Source: Coriolopsis trogii (lineage: Eukaryota; Basidiomycota; Agaricomycetes; Polyporales; Polyporaceae). From it: a stretch of 64,000 bases of DNA. Below the pieces are notes generated by a model, which made no database searches, was not told where the DNA came from, and saw nothing but the letters and a program-made list of their open reading frames with translations. A program made the position numbers and the translations under genes. Each line of letters opens with the position of its first letter. Position 1 is the stretch's first letter. The stretch covers positions 620,001 to 684,000 of the forward strand of contig JAHYIO010000028.1 of assembly GCA_020543525.1 (NCBI GenBank), read 5' to 3'. Positions 45,625 to 57,779 of the stretch are shown in pieces.

Positions 45625-48600
45625 TCAATCTTCAATTTGCGACTTTTTCATAGTATCCTGCCAATCTTGACCTAGCTTCGCCAACGTCTTGCTACGAACT
45701 ATCACACATGTCGTATCAGCAGCCGACGATGACAGACTCAATTAGACCACCTACCAAATATGTTCAAGACTTCCTTGAGTAAATCGCGTTTCGACATCCC
45801 AAGCATCGACGGTGACCACGAATCGTCCCTCCCCGGCCGCCTACCAGCACAACACCACGTCAGCCCAAGTCAGCCTCCTTCTCGCAGCACATCAAGCCAT
45901 CGACCACGCACCAATACACCGGGCCGAACAGCTCCTTCACGAGCTCCTCCGCCTTGGCCCTGAAACCCTCGTCCGCGATCCGCTTCGCGTACAACAACAG
46001 CGCCTGCTTGTACTCCTGCGGACTATCCAACGCCTTCGCGGCGTACAACTTGCTCTCCAAGTGCCCGAGCGTGAGCGCTGCATTCCACCACGTCGGGCGC
46101 ACCTTCTCCGCGCGCCCGTCGTCGAATGTCATCCTCTCGCTGATCACCCCTTCGAGCACGGCAATGGGTCCCCGACCAAACTGGCTGTTCGAGCGCTGAC
46201 GACCTTGCCAAGCGTCGGATCCTTCGGACCACCACGGCTCGCTGAGCTTCGTCCACGCACACAGTGAAGAGTCATACGAGTGCGCGACACCGTCAGAGAG
46301 CTGGATGACTGGAGCGCCGTTCGGGCGGACGAATGCGGTAGCAATGGTGAGGTTCGGTGATGAGCCAAGGATGGACGCAACGGATGTCGGTGGGAATTTC
46401 GCCGCTTGCTTCTTCACATCCCTGTATTCGTTCTGGTCAGTATATCTCTGCGCCTGAGAGTGATGCTGCAGCGAGTCGTACCAAACATAGAGCATGCCGG
46501 ATACTGTCAGAAGCATGAGCATATTCTTGGCACTCGCAAGTACGTGGCATTGCGATCCGATGCTGAGCGCCGGCATCACCCTGCTCATGGAGTGAGGACT
46601 GTTCAAATGCTCGATGAAAGATTACGACGCACCTTCTACCTGTATGTGAGTACACGGTGACTGTTCCATCCTGAACCGCTACCGCACAGAACGTCGATGT
46701 CGCAGTGAGAGCAAGTATAGGCGAGGGCAGATAGTCTAGCCACTGAGTCTGCTTCCCGCTCACATACAGCACCTCGTTAGGCTCTGTCGTACGACATTAG
46801 TAATGCTCTCGCTCGATCTCACAACGCGACACCTACCGTCGCCGTCCGAGTTCCTCCCTTCGAAGAGATCCTCGCTGCCCTCTACTCCTGCTTTCAGGTA
46901 AGTCACCAATTCCGGCGGCTGCAGCCTGCCGGCCAGATCCGATGCATCTGTCCACATTGCCCCCGCAGGGGGAGGAACAGCCCGCCCTGCTATCGGCCGG
47001 ACAACAACGTTCTCTCGGACCCTGTCCCCTCCCAGAGTCCGTGGCTTGCTCGACAACCGATCGTCGACATCGTCTCCTGCCTTCCGCTTGCCCTTCCCGT
47101 GGTGCGTCGTGGTATCCAAAGAGCTTATCCGCACCTCGCCGTCGACGTCCATAGAAAAGTCTTCCCCGGTGTTGAGGCCGAGCCCGCCAAACGACGACGG
47201 ACCAAATGGCTGGGACACGGACAGCGGCAGCGCAGATGTCGACGGCACAGTGATGGGCACGGTGGTCGAGTCGCGAAACGCGCGCGCGGCGGAGGCACTG
47301 CTCACAGAGGGCGGCGGCTTGGACGTGGGGATGGAGTTGATCCCATTCGGTGCTGATGACGGCACCGTGCCAGATATAGATCCTGCAAAAGTGGGCTGCA
47401 TGCGCTTCTTTGGCTTGCGTTTGGCGACCAGAGTGTGGACTTGTTCTCCGCCAGGAGCAGCGTTCGCTGCACTCCCAAAGTCCTGGGTCTGGGCACGGGG
47501 AGAAGGTGGAGGTGTGATGCGGTTGGCTTGCTGTGCCTTGGACGCCTCGGCCGCGCTCTGGTGAGAAAAGCCGTCTGGTAGAGGTGGGGGTACGAAGCCG
47601 AAACGCTTGAGATACTGCTCTTGAGCAGACTGTGGTGCAATGCCTTCCATTTCGGTTGCGTCGAAACTGAAGACTGCCATGGTACCATCGGATGAGACGG
47701 CATACAGCGTGAGTCCATCAGAAGCCCTATAACATGTGTTAGTAGGCGTGCGCGAAGCAAACATGCAAGACTGACCAGCTGAGGTCCATGATCTGTCGCT
47801 CAAACACATCCTTGGCAACTATGAGAGGACGTGGCGCCTTGGTCTGCCAAACGGAGACTGCCCTGTCATCTGCCCCCAGAGCAACGACAGAGCATATATT
47901 GTGGGCGGTAACCGGTTGGGATGGGTCGCGCAAGAAAATGTGGGGATTATACGCCTGTTGGGTAGACTCAGTGCATATGTAAGATGTATTGATGGTTATA
48001 CGTACAGCGACTTCTACGGTATTCTCGTGTCCTACCAAACTAATCTCCGAGGTCCAAGTGTTCCGGGCAATGACAGCTGCAATGAATACATAGCCCTCGT
48101 TGTTTGTGGCGTTTGAGGCTGTGATATGCGCCCCATCTGGTGACCAACTGCAACATGTGAGGATGGCGCGAGAGAGGTCGAATTGCTGACCTACCTCAGT
48201 CGTCGGAAGAATGTACCGGGTGAATGGTCGAATGGCTTCTTGACTTCGGCTTCGAGCTCCCAATCTGTCGTTCGCCATATCCGCACGGTCCTATCGTCGG
48301 ACCCCGTCGCAAGGAATTCTCCGACCGGATCCCAGCAGACACCTTTGACAAACCCCTGGTGTTGGTCGATCTTCCGCAACCGCTCTGCATGCAGTGGCAA
48401 AATATGGGCCTGAGAACAATCAGGATTGCAAGGCGGCACGTACCAAGTGTGAATCCACACCACACCAACACCGCAGAATCCAGTCCTACAGAGGCTAAAT
48501 AGCGGTCACCAGGAGACCAGGCGACGTCCGTAACGTCTGACATAGAAGATACATAAGCACAGAACAGTGTCGTAGGGGAAAATACCATAGCGCACGTACC

Positions 48601-49146
48601 GCTTTCATGCCCGACAAGTCGTTTCAAAGGCTTCCAACCCTCCACGTTCACCTCATCGGAGCCCCAGACCTTCCCCCTCGCCGTCCTGCACACCGGCAAG
48701 AGCATCACTCGCCTTCTCAGCCAACGGCCACCTCCCATATAGAACAAGAACGCACGCCACTTACGGGTCCAGATCCCAAATCATGACAATCTCATCGTCA
48801 CTCCCGCTTGCGAGCCACCGCCCGGAATGGGCCCAGCGGACGACAAGCACAGGCCCAGTATGCATCGTAAGCGTGCACAGCGACTTCGGTGGCCTCCCAG
48901 AGAGCTCCGAGGCGTGGTTGAGGATGGGTTTCGTGCTCCATATGCGCACTTTTGCATCGAGACCTCCGGTGGCGATTCGAGAGCCATCAGGGTGGACATG
49001 GCAGGAGAATATCGAGACACGCTTCTCGTCGCCGCGCATCGCAGAGTCTGTTCGGACAAAGAACTTCTTGTTCATGTATGCATCTGGGAGTGTGCAATGA
49101 GGAACTGACCCTTGTGCATGACCCATGCTGGCTTCGTGAATCTCAT
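45625..49146 (-). CDS. HIR1: Histone chaperone HIRA/Hir1
   Basis: Subunit of the HIR complex, which deposits H3-H4 independently of replication and represses histone genes. ATG at 49146 starts MRFTKPAWVMHK. N-terminal WD40 blades include CHVHPDGSRIATGGLDAKVR, HTGPVLVVRWAHSGRWLASG, VTDVAWSPGDRYLASVGLDS, HQGFVKGVCWDPVGEFLATG and LYAVSSDGTMAVFSFDATEM. A disordered Ser/Pro middle part has RKRKKP-like basic patches (LVAKRKPKKRMQP). The C-terminal Hira domain has WLDYLPSPILALTAT, WWSEGSDAWQGRQRS and KELFGPVYW. Reading through gives a stop at 45860; splicing instead yields RPGRDDSWSPSMLGMSKRDL, then RSKTLAKLGQDWQDTMKK and a stop at 45625-45627, which matches the family end. Many exons. Confidence 0.93.
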
Positions 49147-49522
49147 GGTCCCGAGAGTAGGTAGGTGGGTTGTACCAAAGGTTGCAATTGAAAGTTTGGC
49201 CGCAGAAAGTACACGGAGGAGTAGTCTAGAGATACAGACACAAAAGTCAAGCACAGCAAGAGGTCGACATAAAACACAGAAGAGTGATGGAAGACAGGAG
49301 CCCCGGGAATTGTCGGTGGCTGAGCCAGGCGGGCCGCAATGAACTTTGCGGAGGCGCACGCTACGCAACGCTCAAGTGGGCGGAGTGAGCCGCCGTGAGC
49401 GTCTATGTCTCACAGCAAGAGACCTCAAGAGACGCATGCATTTCACTCAGACATGCTCTCGCATAATCGATTCCCAGTATTAATCGCACAATTTACAGCG
49501 AAGCCTGGGAACGACAGACGAT
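49147..49522. other. Intergenic, HIR1 promoter side
   Basis: No gene or repeat recognised. Confidence 0.35.
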
Positions 49523-49986
49523 CTACGCGGCACCCTTCCATAGCGGGGGGTCTGTCCTACTACGCCTATTGATCGGGACAGTGGCGGGGACAGTGACACC
49601 AAGAAAGACGTTCCTGAGTTGTGCGCGAACCGCAGGAACACAGCAGACTGGACAACGCTGTTGCGTTGACAAGGCGCGGTTGATACACCTAAGACTGTTC
49701 AGCATATTCATGAAGCCTATGATGCGCGAGGTACTCACGGGCCACAGAAAAGGTGTCCGCATCTCGTTACAGCTGGTTGAATTACTGGATCATGACAGAC
49801 CGGGCAGCACAACAAGGCAACGTTGGCGGGGGGGAGGGCGGCAGCGGACGCTGTTCTTGTCGCAGTGGGAGGAGGGGTGGAGGTCGCGCCCTTGCACTTG
49901 CATGTGCAGCTGCACGTCTGAGTGGGTGTCTGTTGCGCACCGGTATCCTGCGCCGATGGGGTAGCGGTGGAGGGCAATACTTGCAT
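49523..49986 (-). CDS. Small RING-finger protein (family member E)
   Basis: Two exons. Exon 1 (start taken at ATG 49986, MQVLPSTATPSAQDTGAQQ) contains a short Cys cluster CSCTCKCKG, a Thr/Ala-rich linker and the first RING half CCPVCHDPV...CGHLFCGP. The Pro codon is completed across the splice; exon 2 gives CINRALSTQQRCPVC and ends near DPPLWKGAA with a stop at 49523-49525. RING spacing equals that of the C2H2/RING genes at 13297 and 32432-38160, and the intron sits at the same place between FC and C. No C2H2 finger is visible, so it is either a RING-only relative or a 5'-truncated copy. The start is uncertain. Confidence 0.62.
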
Positions 49987-50955
49987 GGTGATGCAGAGAC
50001 GATGGAGGATGTGCCCCACGAAGTTGTTCCACCGGATAGTATTGAAGTATCGTGTCAGCCTCCTTGAATGATCACAACACGGCAGCTGACACTCCCGGTA
50101 GGACGGTTCAGCTCAGAAGCTAGCCAAACGACCTTTACAATGCTGTGATGGCGCGCACGACTATGACAACAGGCCTGAGTCTCATCGGCCTCACAACGAA
50201 GAAGGATATTCCGACGAAGAGAACGGACGAGAGAGTAATAACAGCAGCGCGCCGCCACTCGGCATGGACTCCCGCAGGTTCTCAAGCCGGCAGAAAGGCG
50301 AGTAAATTCCCTGTGAACGTCCGTCAGTTTGGCAGACGTCCTCTGGCTATGCAGGGCTTACCTGACGACAGACATCTGATATGGGAGCCCGACGTCGACT
50401 TTGGTTCTCGCGCAGCTCGCGCTTTTCATGCCTCCGCGCGCTCTGATTGTCAGCATCGTCGCCCGTGCTGCACGATGGCAAAGCACCCCGCGCGCATAAT
50501 ACTCGGCTCGAACAACACGCAGGGAAGATGCAGCATCTTCCACAACACTATGCGCAACTTCGAATCCAACGCACGGCAGTGCCAGCACTGTAGCCTGGGC
50601 CCTCGAAGAGTACACGCCAACCTTAACCTGATTAAGGCTCCCTGCCACGCCTCTGGTTAAAGCGACCTTGGCTGCTGCAGCTGTCTGCGCGAACAAAGAG
50701 CGAGTGTGTATGGGAACCAAAGCAGCAAGCGCGAGACGGCTGTCAGCGATGCGAGGGGAGAGAGGGTCCGTGCACAGGCGGGTGGCCCGGGACAAGGCGA
50801 GGGGAGAGCAGGTGCTTGGGCAGGAGCGCTCTCCAAGCGGACTTTGAAGCGTCTTGCGTTCCTATTTAACGTCTCCCAACATCAGCCGTTTCCTGTTTCC
50901 CATTTCTCCCCACCCTCCCTCCCCTCTGCCCACCCCCGCCCATACTTCCAGCATC
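49987..50955. other. Intergenic with a doubtful minus-strand frame
   Basis: A minus-strand open frame (about 50358-50795) has an Ala/Arg-rich mitochondrial-targeting look (LFAQTAAAAKVALTRGVAGS) but no good ATG or family. TATTTAA at 50873-50879 probably serves the PARP-finger gene. Confidence 0.35.
50873..50879 (+). promoter_or_regulatory. TATA-like element of the PARP-finger gene
   Basis: TATTTAA 77-83 bases before the ATG at 50956, followed by a long C/T-rich stretch. Confidence 0.4.
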
Positions 50956-52738
50956 ATGTCTGACAACGAGGGTGGCAAAAAATCCGGCTATCGCGTCGAA
51001 TACGCATCGAGCGGGCGCTCCAAGTGCACTGGTGAGCATATATCCCTCTGTTCGCGCCTCGATGCCCACCGTGCTCATGCTCGCGTGATTCACGCGTCGT
51101 TGTCGCGTCTTAGGACCCAAGCCGTACGTGTCTTTCAGGTTATCGTACCTGTTGGTTTTTGCTTACGTCCCCAAAGTTGCAAGGGCACCGCGATTGGCAA
51201 GGGCGAGCTGAGGTTCGGATCGTTGATTGACTTCAGGGGAAATACGAGCTTGTAAGTGATTCTTTTGTCCCTGTATACATCACCACCCAGAGCGAACCCT
51301 TGCCCGTAACTTCTTTGCCGAGAGCGTTGATGAGGTTGGGTTATGCTGACATACGGTCCCCTTCGTCCGCAGCCAATGGCGCCATTGGGGGTGCGTCACT
51401 GCGAGGATAATCGCGAACATGAAGAAGATCTACAACGACATAGATGAGCTCGATGGTTATGATGACATGAAGGATGAAGATCAGGAGCGCATTCACAAGG
51501 CCTGGGAGGATGGCGAAGTCGCTGCAGAAGATGTTCCGGACAGCGCCAAGAAAGGAGACGGAGAGGAGGAAGATGAAGACGAGGAGAAGCCAAAGAAGAA
51601 AGCTGGCAAGAAGAAGGACGAAGACGACGGCGGCCCCGGCGTGTTCAAGCTGGAATACGCGTCATCAGGTCGTTCAAAATGCAAATGTGCGTGAATATCG
51701 TGGTTACAAATGTTGTCGTACTCATGTCATATTACATTCAATTATCAGCCTGCAATGGTACGTATCCGACCTGATGCTTAGTATATTGGAAGCTTCCTAA
51801 CCTGCTTATTTTCAGAGAGCATTGGGAAGGACTTCTTCCGTATTGGCCAAGAGGTTGACTTCCGTGGAAACAAGAGCTTGTATGTTCGTTCACTATGCTC
51901 ACATTCACAGACGCCCGCTGACAAGTCCTCCAGCGCATGGCGTCATTGGGGATGCTCGGACGCCAAAATGGTTGAGAAATTGAAGGCCTCTTACGACGAG
52001 CCCTCCAAGGTCGATGGGTACGATGACTTGAAGGAGGGCGAAAAGGAGAAGGTACAACGTGCTTGGGATGAGGGCAAGATCCCGGACGACGATCAGGGTC
52101 CAGGCGAGGCGGTCGACACCGGCAAGAAGAAAGCCGCCCCTCGTAAGAAGGCCGAGGATGGCGAGAAGCCCAAGCGTGGGCGTGCAAAAGCCAAGGTACG
52201 CACGACTATATCCCCGGCTTTTTAGTTCTAACTGCGGTGGTCTAATGGTTTGTTTGCAGAAGGACGATGATGACGACGAGATGGACGTGGATGACGAAAA
52301 GCCTAAGAAGGGTCGTGGGGCGGCGAAGAAAGACGTACCCGCCAAGACGAAGGCTGCTCCGAAGAAGACACAGAAGAAAAAGAAGGACGAGTCCGAGTCC
52401 GGTGAGGACTTCGGCGATGACCTGGCTGCGGTCGACGACGAAGAAATTGACGAGGAAGATGAGGAGCCCGAGGAGCCCACGAAGAAACGGAAGGTATGTC
52501 GCTCACGACTAGTCTTGATTGTCGGGATACTAGGGATACTCAACGCACTGGTGAGCAGCGTGCCCCAGCTTCCAAGGGTGCCGGCTCTTCCAAGCCACCG
52601 TCCAAGCGTGCGAAACCTGCATCGTCCGCCAAACCCTCATCTTCAGCCAAGCCTGCCTCGAAGGCGAAGCCTGCGGCCTCTCGTGGCAAGAAGAAGGTAG
52701 AGGAGGTCATTGAGGAGGAGGAAGATGACTACGATTAG
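50956..52738 (+). CDS. Tandem PARP-type zinc-finger nuclear protein
   Basis: ATG at 50956 reads MSDNEGGKKSGYRVEYASSG. Two PARP-type fingers, which in PARP1 and DNA ligase III bind DNA nicks. Finger 1: ASSGRSKCT, PKSCKGTAIGKGELRFGS (I infer the splice at the CCCAAAG acceptor) and WRHWGCVTARI. Finger 2: KLEYASSGRSKCK, ESIGKDFFRIGQEVDFRG and AWRHWGCSDAKMVEKL. Each finger is followed by DGYDD and a charged helix (VDGYDDLKEGEKEKVQRAWD), which repeats between the two halves and implies internal duplication. The C-terminal third is acidic and lysine-rich (DEMDVDDEKPKKGRGAAKKD) ending EEEEDDYD. No PARP catalytic domain or ligase domain is present. Probably a DNA-break sensor or chromatin protein. Confidence 0.9.
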
Positions 52739-53281
52739 GTATCATCATAGTCGACTTGCCTCGAACTCTGGCCTGGTCGTCCCTCTTGGCTTCACCCTTG
52801 TCCGCTTGCATCTTCTCTGCGCGCTGCCTATGACCTGGTCTGTGCTGCTCTCCATCTCACCGCTTTCGCTCATGTCCTATTTGTCTGCGTATCACCGTGC
52901 TGTCTATCTGATTGTGTGGACTTTGTTATAATAACTACCTAGCGCATGTATACTCGATTGATAGCGCTATATTATCATGTTCTGATCTGACATGCCCATA
53001 CACGATGAAATGAGAAACAACCTAACAAGTGGTAGAGCCTATGTGAGGTGTTTCCAATTCATCATACCCGCATGCTGACCTCGTCTGTATCTAGGTAGGT
53101 GGGAACGAATGAAGCAAGCTGTGCGATTTATAACGTATCTTGCTTCGCTTCTCAGCTGGCGGCGCAACGGAGCGGGTGCGGTGTCCAGCACAGTGCATTA
53201 TGACTCGGACGCCCGTCCTGCCATGTATCGTGCTGCTCCTTTTGACCGTTATCCTCGACTGATTGTCCACAACGTACAGTA
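52739..53281. other. Intergenic, nothing recognised
   Basis: 3' region of the PARP-finger gene and upstream of the damaged F-box copy. Confidence 0.35.
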
Positions 53282-55338
53282 ATGTCGATGCAACCAACAC
53301 CTTTTTCGTGGCTCTTTCAGGCTACGTTATCGTTGCTGCAGCCTTCATCGACACCAGGCACTAACTCAAGGAAATCGGCCAACGGCTTGAACGAGGATGT
53401 CCTCGTGCATCTTCTCCTTGAATGCGACATGACAAGTGTCTGATGGCATGTCGACGAGTATGCGCCCAGTTTCTCCCGAAATGATTCCCTCCTGTTTACT
53501 GACGCCTCCGTCAGGCTTGTCGACGGTTTGCGCATATCATTCGTACCAACATCCTCCTACAATACAAGATCGAGCTCGCTATAAACGGGATGGTCGACGG
53601 TCCTACTTCTGGTCGTTTATCGGTCTCAGACCGGCGAGACCAGCTGCGCGAGCACCGTGCGCGGTTCCATATCGGAGTGTGCTGCGGCGCGCACCGGTCT
53701 CATTGCACAGCAGGACCTTGGGCGGGCAACTACTCCCCCGTCCTCTTCGGTAGTTCCACGGCGTACTTGGCTCCCCCTTCACGCACCGGAGACGTCGTCA
53801 TCTATACAACCTCGTCGCCTCTCCGGGAAGAGGGGGTTGAGACATGGGTCCTTCCGCGATTCCGTGCACGCTTCGGTGGAACTCCGATAGACGTGGAGAT
53901 TGCGGCCGTCGACGCCGCACAAGATCTCCTCGTTGTCGCGCAGAACATACCAGACACGTTGTGAGTGAACTTCGCTGCTGTCTCCTCCTAGGGCGACTGA
54001 TGCTCGTCAACAATGGGTGCGTTCGTTGCCAGCGATCTCGACGTCCACCTTGTCTCCCTGAAGGGTTTCGCGAATGAGCTGCCTCATCCTCGCGTCGCCG
54101 TGCCAACAATTCGTCTCTCCTTGTCTTCCATCCCAACAAGCCCTCCATACTCTGCGCATACGCGCGCTGCCATCCTACTGCGCACCCAAGTGTGCGGCCC
54201 ATACGTCGCATGGAACTTTGGGCGTGATATGGGCGCGACAATGGCGCTCGTCGAGCACCTTGCCCCGACTCTTCTGCAGGTCTGGAACTGGACGACCGGA
54301 GACTTGGTTTGAGTGATTTCAAGTCGGTCGTTGGTTTCTGAGCGCTGGAGTGACTTTGCTCGCTCCTTGCTGTGTGCCCACTTGCGCAGGAACACAATTC
54401 GGCTTATGCCCTATCGTTCGCCTTTCTTGCAGGCATCACATTGTCCTCGCCCGGCTGTCGCAGACATCACTACGCGTGTACCGCTTTACCTCACCGGAGT
54501 GCTCATCGTCTTCGATTGCCTTTCCGCCTGACGATATCACCGGCGAACTCCTCGAGTTGGAGCTCCCGCCCGTCCAGAACGTGCTCGGCTGCTACATCAA
54601 CCCTTCGTCTTACCATCACGCATCCGAAAGCGACCCCTTCGTCCCCGACCCGTCCCAGAACGTTGTCGTCGTCCACTTCACCAACTTGCCCCACCGGACG
54701 GAGGAGCGTCACAGCCAGTTCGTCCTCCTCATCCCCGTCAGCACCTTCTACCGACACATGACGGACGCACGAGACGGCACACGAGAACAGCAGCAGGGCG
54801 CGGCCCCCACGCCCCCGGCTCTCAAACTAGCCTGGCACGAGTGGGATCCCCGTGGCTGCCTGCTGTTGCATTTCCCTGATATGTGCGGAAGCTTGCCGAC
54901 GGCGTATGGGCACGTCCGCGCGCAGGTGTTCGTACACCCCTTCGGCTCCCGCGTCGCCGTCGCGATCGTGGACGGCACGGATGAGGACGGGACGGACAAC
55001 CCGCGCGTACAAGTCCTGATCTACGACCTGAACCCATGGGCTCGCCTGCATTGCAGGAGGCACGGGATGGACGACGAGCCTCCAGCGCTAGAAGACCCGA
55101 AGACATACAAGCATCTTCTGAAGTCGGTGCGACCGCAAATACCCCGCGTCGTCCATCGCGGGCCGACTTTTATAATACAGGGCATGCGCGTCATTGTGAC
55201 GAACATCGCCATGGCTCACAAGAGCTTCACGATAGCGGTTAGTGGTACTTGGTCACAAACCGCGCATGCGGAGTTCTTACAAACCTTGAACAGTACACTG
55301 GAATTCCTGGAAGAGGGTTTCGTACATTTCATTGTTGA
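53282..55338 (+). pseudogene. F-box paralogue 3, probably degenerate
   Basis: Dispersed third copy of the F-box genes at 16219 and 18837. ATG at 53282 reads MSMQPTPFSWLFQATLSLLQ; the F-box starts LNEDVLVHLLLECDMTS. At about 53441 the frame meets a stop where the homologous exon should continue toward MACRR; either a weak GTCTGA donor is used or one base is missing. Downstream ACRRFAHIIRTNILLQYKIE and ELAINGMVDG align with the paralogues, as do NIPDT|FDLDVHLVSL, VLIYDLNPWARLHC and FTIA. At about 54431 a second break in frame separates SAYALSFAFL from HHIVLARLSQTSLRVYRF. The last intron position is conserved and gives a stop at 55336-55338. Sequencing error is an alternative to decay. Confidence 0.6.
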
Positions 55339-55629
55339 TCGCGACCCCACATAGACGTTGAGTACTTGAGTGCCTGCATGCATGTGGCGTGCGGACCACA
55401 GGCTGCCATATGGCAGAAGCAATGGACCAAACCTTGCAAGCTGAAGTGAACTCACCGTACACTCTGACGGTCTCACATGCGTTGTGGTCAGGGCTCCAAG
55501 ACGATCCGTTCGAGGTATTCGTTTTGTCAGGCACATGATACATATCGTACGGCGGACGTTGCATGTGTGCGTTATAAGGATGCATGGATAGCAGGCAAAT
55601 ATGAGATACAAGTCGAATGCGATGAACGC

Positions 55630-56289
55630 CTATGCTCCTCGTGCAGCAGCCGCCTTGGCCTCCTCGGCCGCGGCGACGGCAGGGTTGACCTTCTTGCCGT
55701 CCTTCCACCGAACACGGGGAGGGGGAGCACGGTTGCGACGACCCTCACGCGAACGGACACGGACAACTAAAGCAGATGTGAGTCGAGGATGGTGTAGGCG
55801 AACGGATTGGATGCGTACCATGCGAGTGGATGGCGCAGGACACGCAGTATGCAATTTTGATGTAGAGCTTGGGGATAACGTACTCTGTGAAGCACGCCGT
55901 CAAGGGATGTCTGAGGACAATCCGCAGTAGGAATGACAAACGCACCATTGTATACGCTAGCATCGCTAATGTCACGGACCGCTGCCGACTCGACCATGTT
56001 ACGGACGGTGAACCGCTTGATGGCCTTGTCTTTGGGGACGCATCGCGAGCAGTTCGAGCAGCGGACAAAGTTGACGTGGCCGCGGCCGTTCTTGTTACGG
56101 CCGTTGTTTCTTCTCTTCTTAGTCTGTACGGGAGGTCAGCGATTTGCATCTTGCGGACCATGCGCTTGTCATCCGGAGTTCTGCCTCGCCATCCACCACA
56201 GCCCGACAGAAATTTCGCCCATTCCACCACTCCATTGCGTCCAGAGGCCTCCCAAGACTGTCTTCAAACACGACATGAACACTCACCAT
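55630..56289 (-). CDS. RPS26: 40S ribosomal protein S26 (eS26)
   Basis: Small-subunit ribosomal protein at the mRNA exit channel. Four coding exons. The first contains only the ATG (56287-56289), directly followed by the donor GTGAGT. Exon 2 reads [38 protein letters not shown] and ends SDASVYN; exon 3 [20 protein letters not shown] with SH; exon 4 [20 protein letters not shown] and ends AKAAAARGA with a stop at 55630-55632. The zinc cysteines (CSNC and CVSC) are present. Length and sequence fit eS26 throughout. Intron-rich 5' ends are typical of ribosomal-protein genes in fungi. Confidence 0.97.
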
Positions 56290-56684
56290 GGTGAATCGGG
56301 TGTCTTGACGAGGGCGATGGACAGGGACCCGACGTTGGTACACACCGGGTGTTCAGCGCAGGCGCTTACGAGGGCACCAACACCTGCCCTGAACGTAGTC
56401 ACGTGGAGGCGCTTCTACATGTGCTGCCATTGCCAAATTGGGGAACAATGGAACTTAAAGAGCACCATGGTGGACAACGAGGACAATGGTAGCCGTCGCG
56501 ATAGAATGGCACTTGCCGCTATTGTCTGCAAAGTTATATAAGAACTCGATGCTTGGCTCTCTACTCTGCGTGTTTCTGCTCGCTGCCCAGTCTCGTCTTT
56601 CTCTGAAGCCCGGAGCTTCTTTACCTCCCTCAGCGGATTTACGACAACACACGCACAATCTCACATTTCTATCACTGGACAACC
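56290..56684. promoter_or_regulatory. Divergent region RPS26 / secreted CBM19-like gene
   Basis: Both flanking genes start here in opposite directions. TATATAAG at 56535-56542 lies about 145 bases before the plus-strand ATG. Confidence 0.5.
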
Positions 56685-57779
56685 ATGCACACCACGTACT
56701 CTGTGATTTTTGCTTTGCTCTTTGGCTCGACTGTGCTTGCAGCTCCCACAAGCTCGCTTGATGCGGACGTCTTCCTCCAAAATGGCCAAGAAGCTCAGGC
56801 TCTGAACGCAGCCTTCACGAGCCTCAATGTATCTGACTCTTGCAACGGTGAGTCATAGAACGTACATGACAATTATCTAACCTTTGACTGACTCTTTGGG
56901 CGGTAGACGGAGAGTTGGCTTGTGTAGAAAATTCAATTGCTCACTGTGTCAACGCTACATGGGAGCTTGAGGCATGCGCCAAGTCACTGTCATGCTTCGC
57001 CCTTCCTTCGGTTAGAGAGCAGGGTGTGGTACGTGTGCTTGTGGACTCCACCATGGTACAATTCTTATGGTTTATATCAGGTTGTTTCATGCACTACCAA
57101 TGCCACGGCCCTCGCGGTGATCAACGCTTCCGGCGTGACCGGGGGTATCGCTTCCAATAACACCTCTACGCCGGTTGAACTACCCATCGACTGCAACGAC
57201 GATGACGAGAGCGATGATACCGACCACGAGGCGAACGGCGAGCAGTCCTCTTCCCTCGCCGCTTCCACATCCACTTTCGTATCGACGAGTGCGCAAGCAA
57301 CTCGCACCGCCACGGCTTCTGTTTCCGACTCGGAAACCTCCCTTTCAGCTACTGCTAGTGCTACGACCATCGACGCCTCCAGTGGTACCGTCACAGTTAC
57401 CGTAACATTTGCCCCGACCGCCACGCTCCCATCCGAGACCTTTACATTCGACCCGTCTCAGGCGTCCAGCTTCCTCTCCAGCATTGCCACGCAATCCGGA
57501 GTCTCTATCACCACTATCCTCCCATCCTCGTTCCCCATACCATCTGCGTCTGTCAGCGCGACAGTTGTCGAGAGCTCAAGCGCACTGTCCAGCGCAACCG
57601 CAATCTCCAGCCAACAGGTTGGCGTTGCCTCTGCTCCGAGTAGCAGTAGCACTTCTCTCCCTGCCGTAGTAGCGGGTCCTGTTAGGACGATTACCCTCCA
57701 GGGCCTGGGCAAGCCATCGTTTACAGTTACTGCTACCACCAGCGCGACTCCAGACTCGAGCTCCGGCTACTCTTACTAA
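56685..57779 (+). CDS. Secreted Ser/Thr-rich protein with CBM19-like chitin-binding module
   Basis: ATG at 56685: signal peptide MHTTYSVIFALLFGSTVLAA. Residues about 50-120 form a cysteine module: DSCN|DGELACVENSIAHCVNAT, WELEACAKSLSCFALPS and VVSCTTNATAL, with the spacing of carbohydrate-binding module family 19, which binds chitin. Two introns split it in frame. An acidic patch (CNDDDESDDTDHEANGE) comes next, and then a long Ser/Thr/Ala-rich region likely to be O-glycosylated (SETSLSATASATTIDASSG). No catalytic domain and no clear GPI signal at the end (DSSSGYSY). A wall-associated or effector-like protein is likely. The CBM19 call is by pattern only. Confidence 0.8.

Noticed and set aside
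50358..50795. Minus-strand frame with mitochondrial-like N-terminus
   Set aside because: No ATG in the proper place (it opens at TTG) and no recognised family; kept only as a note.
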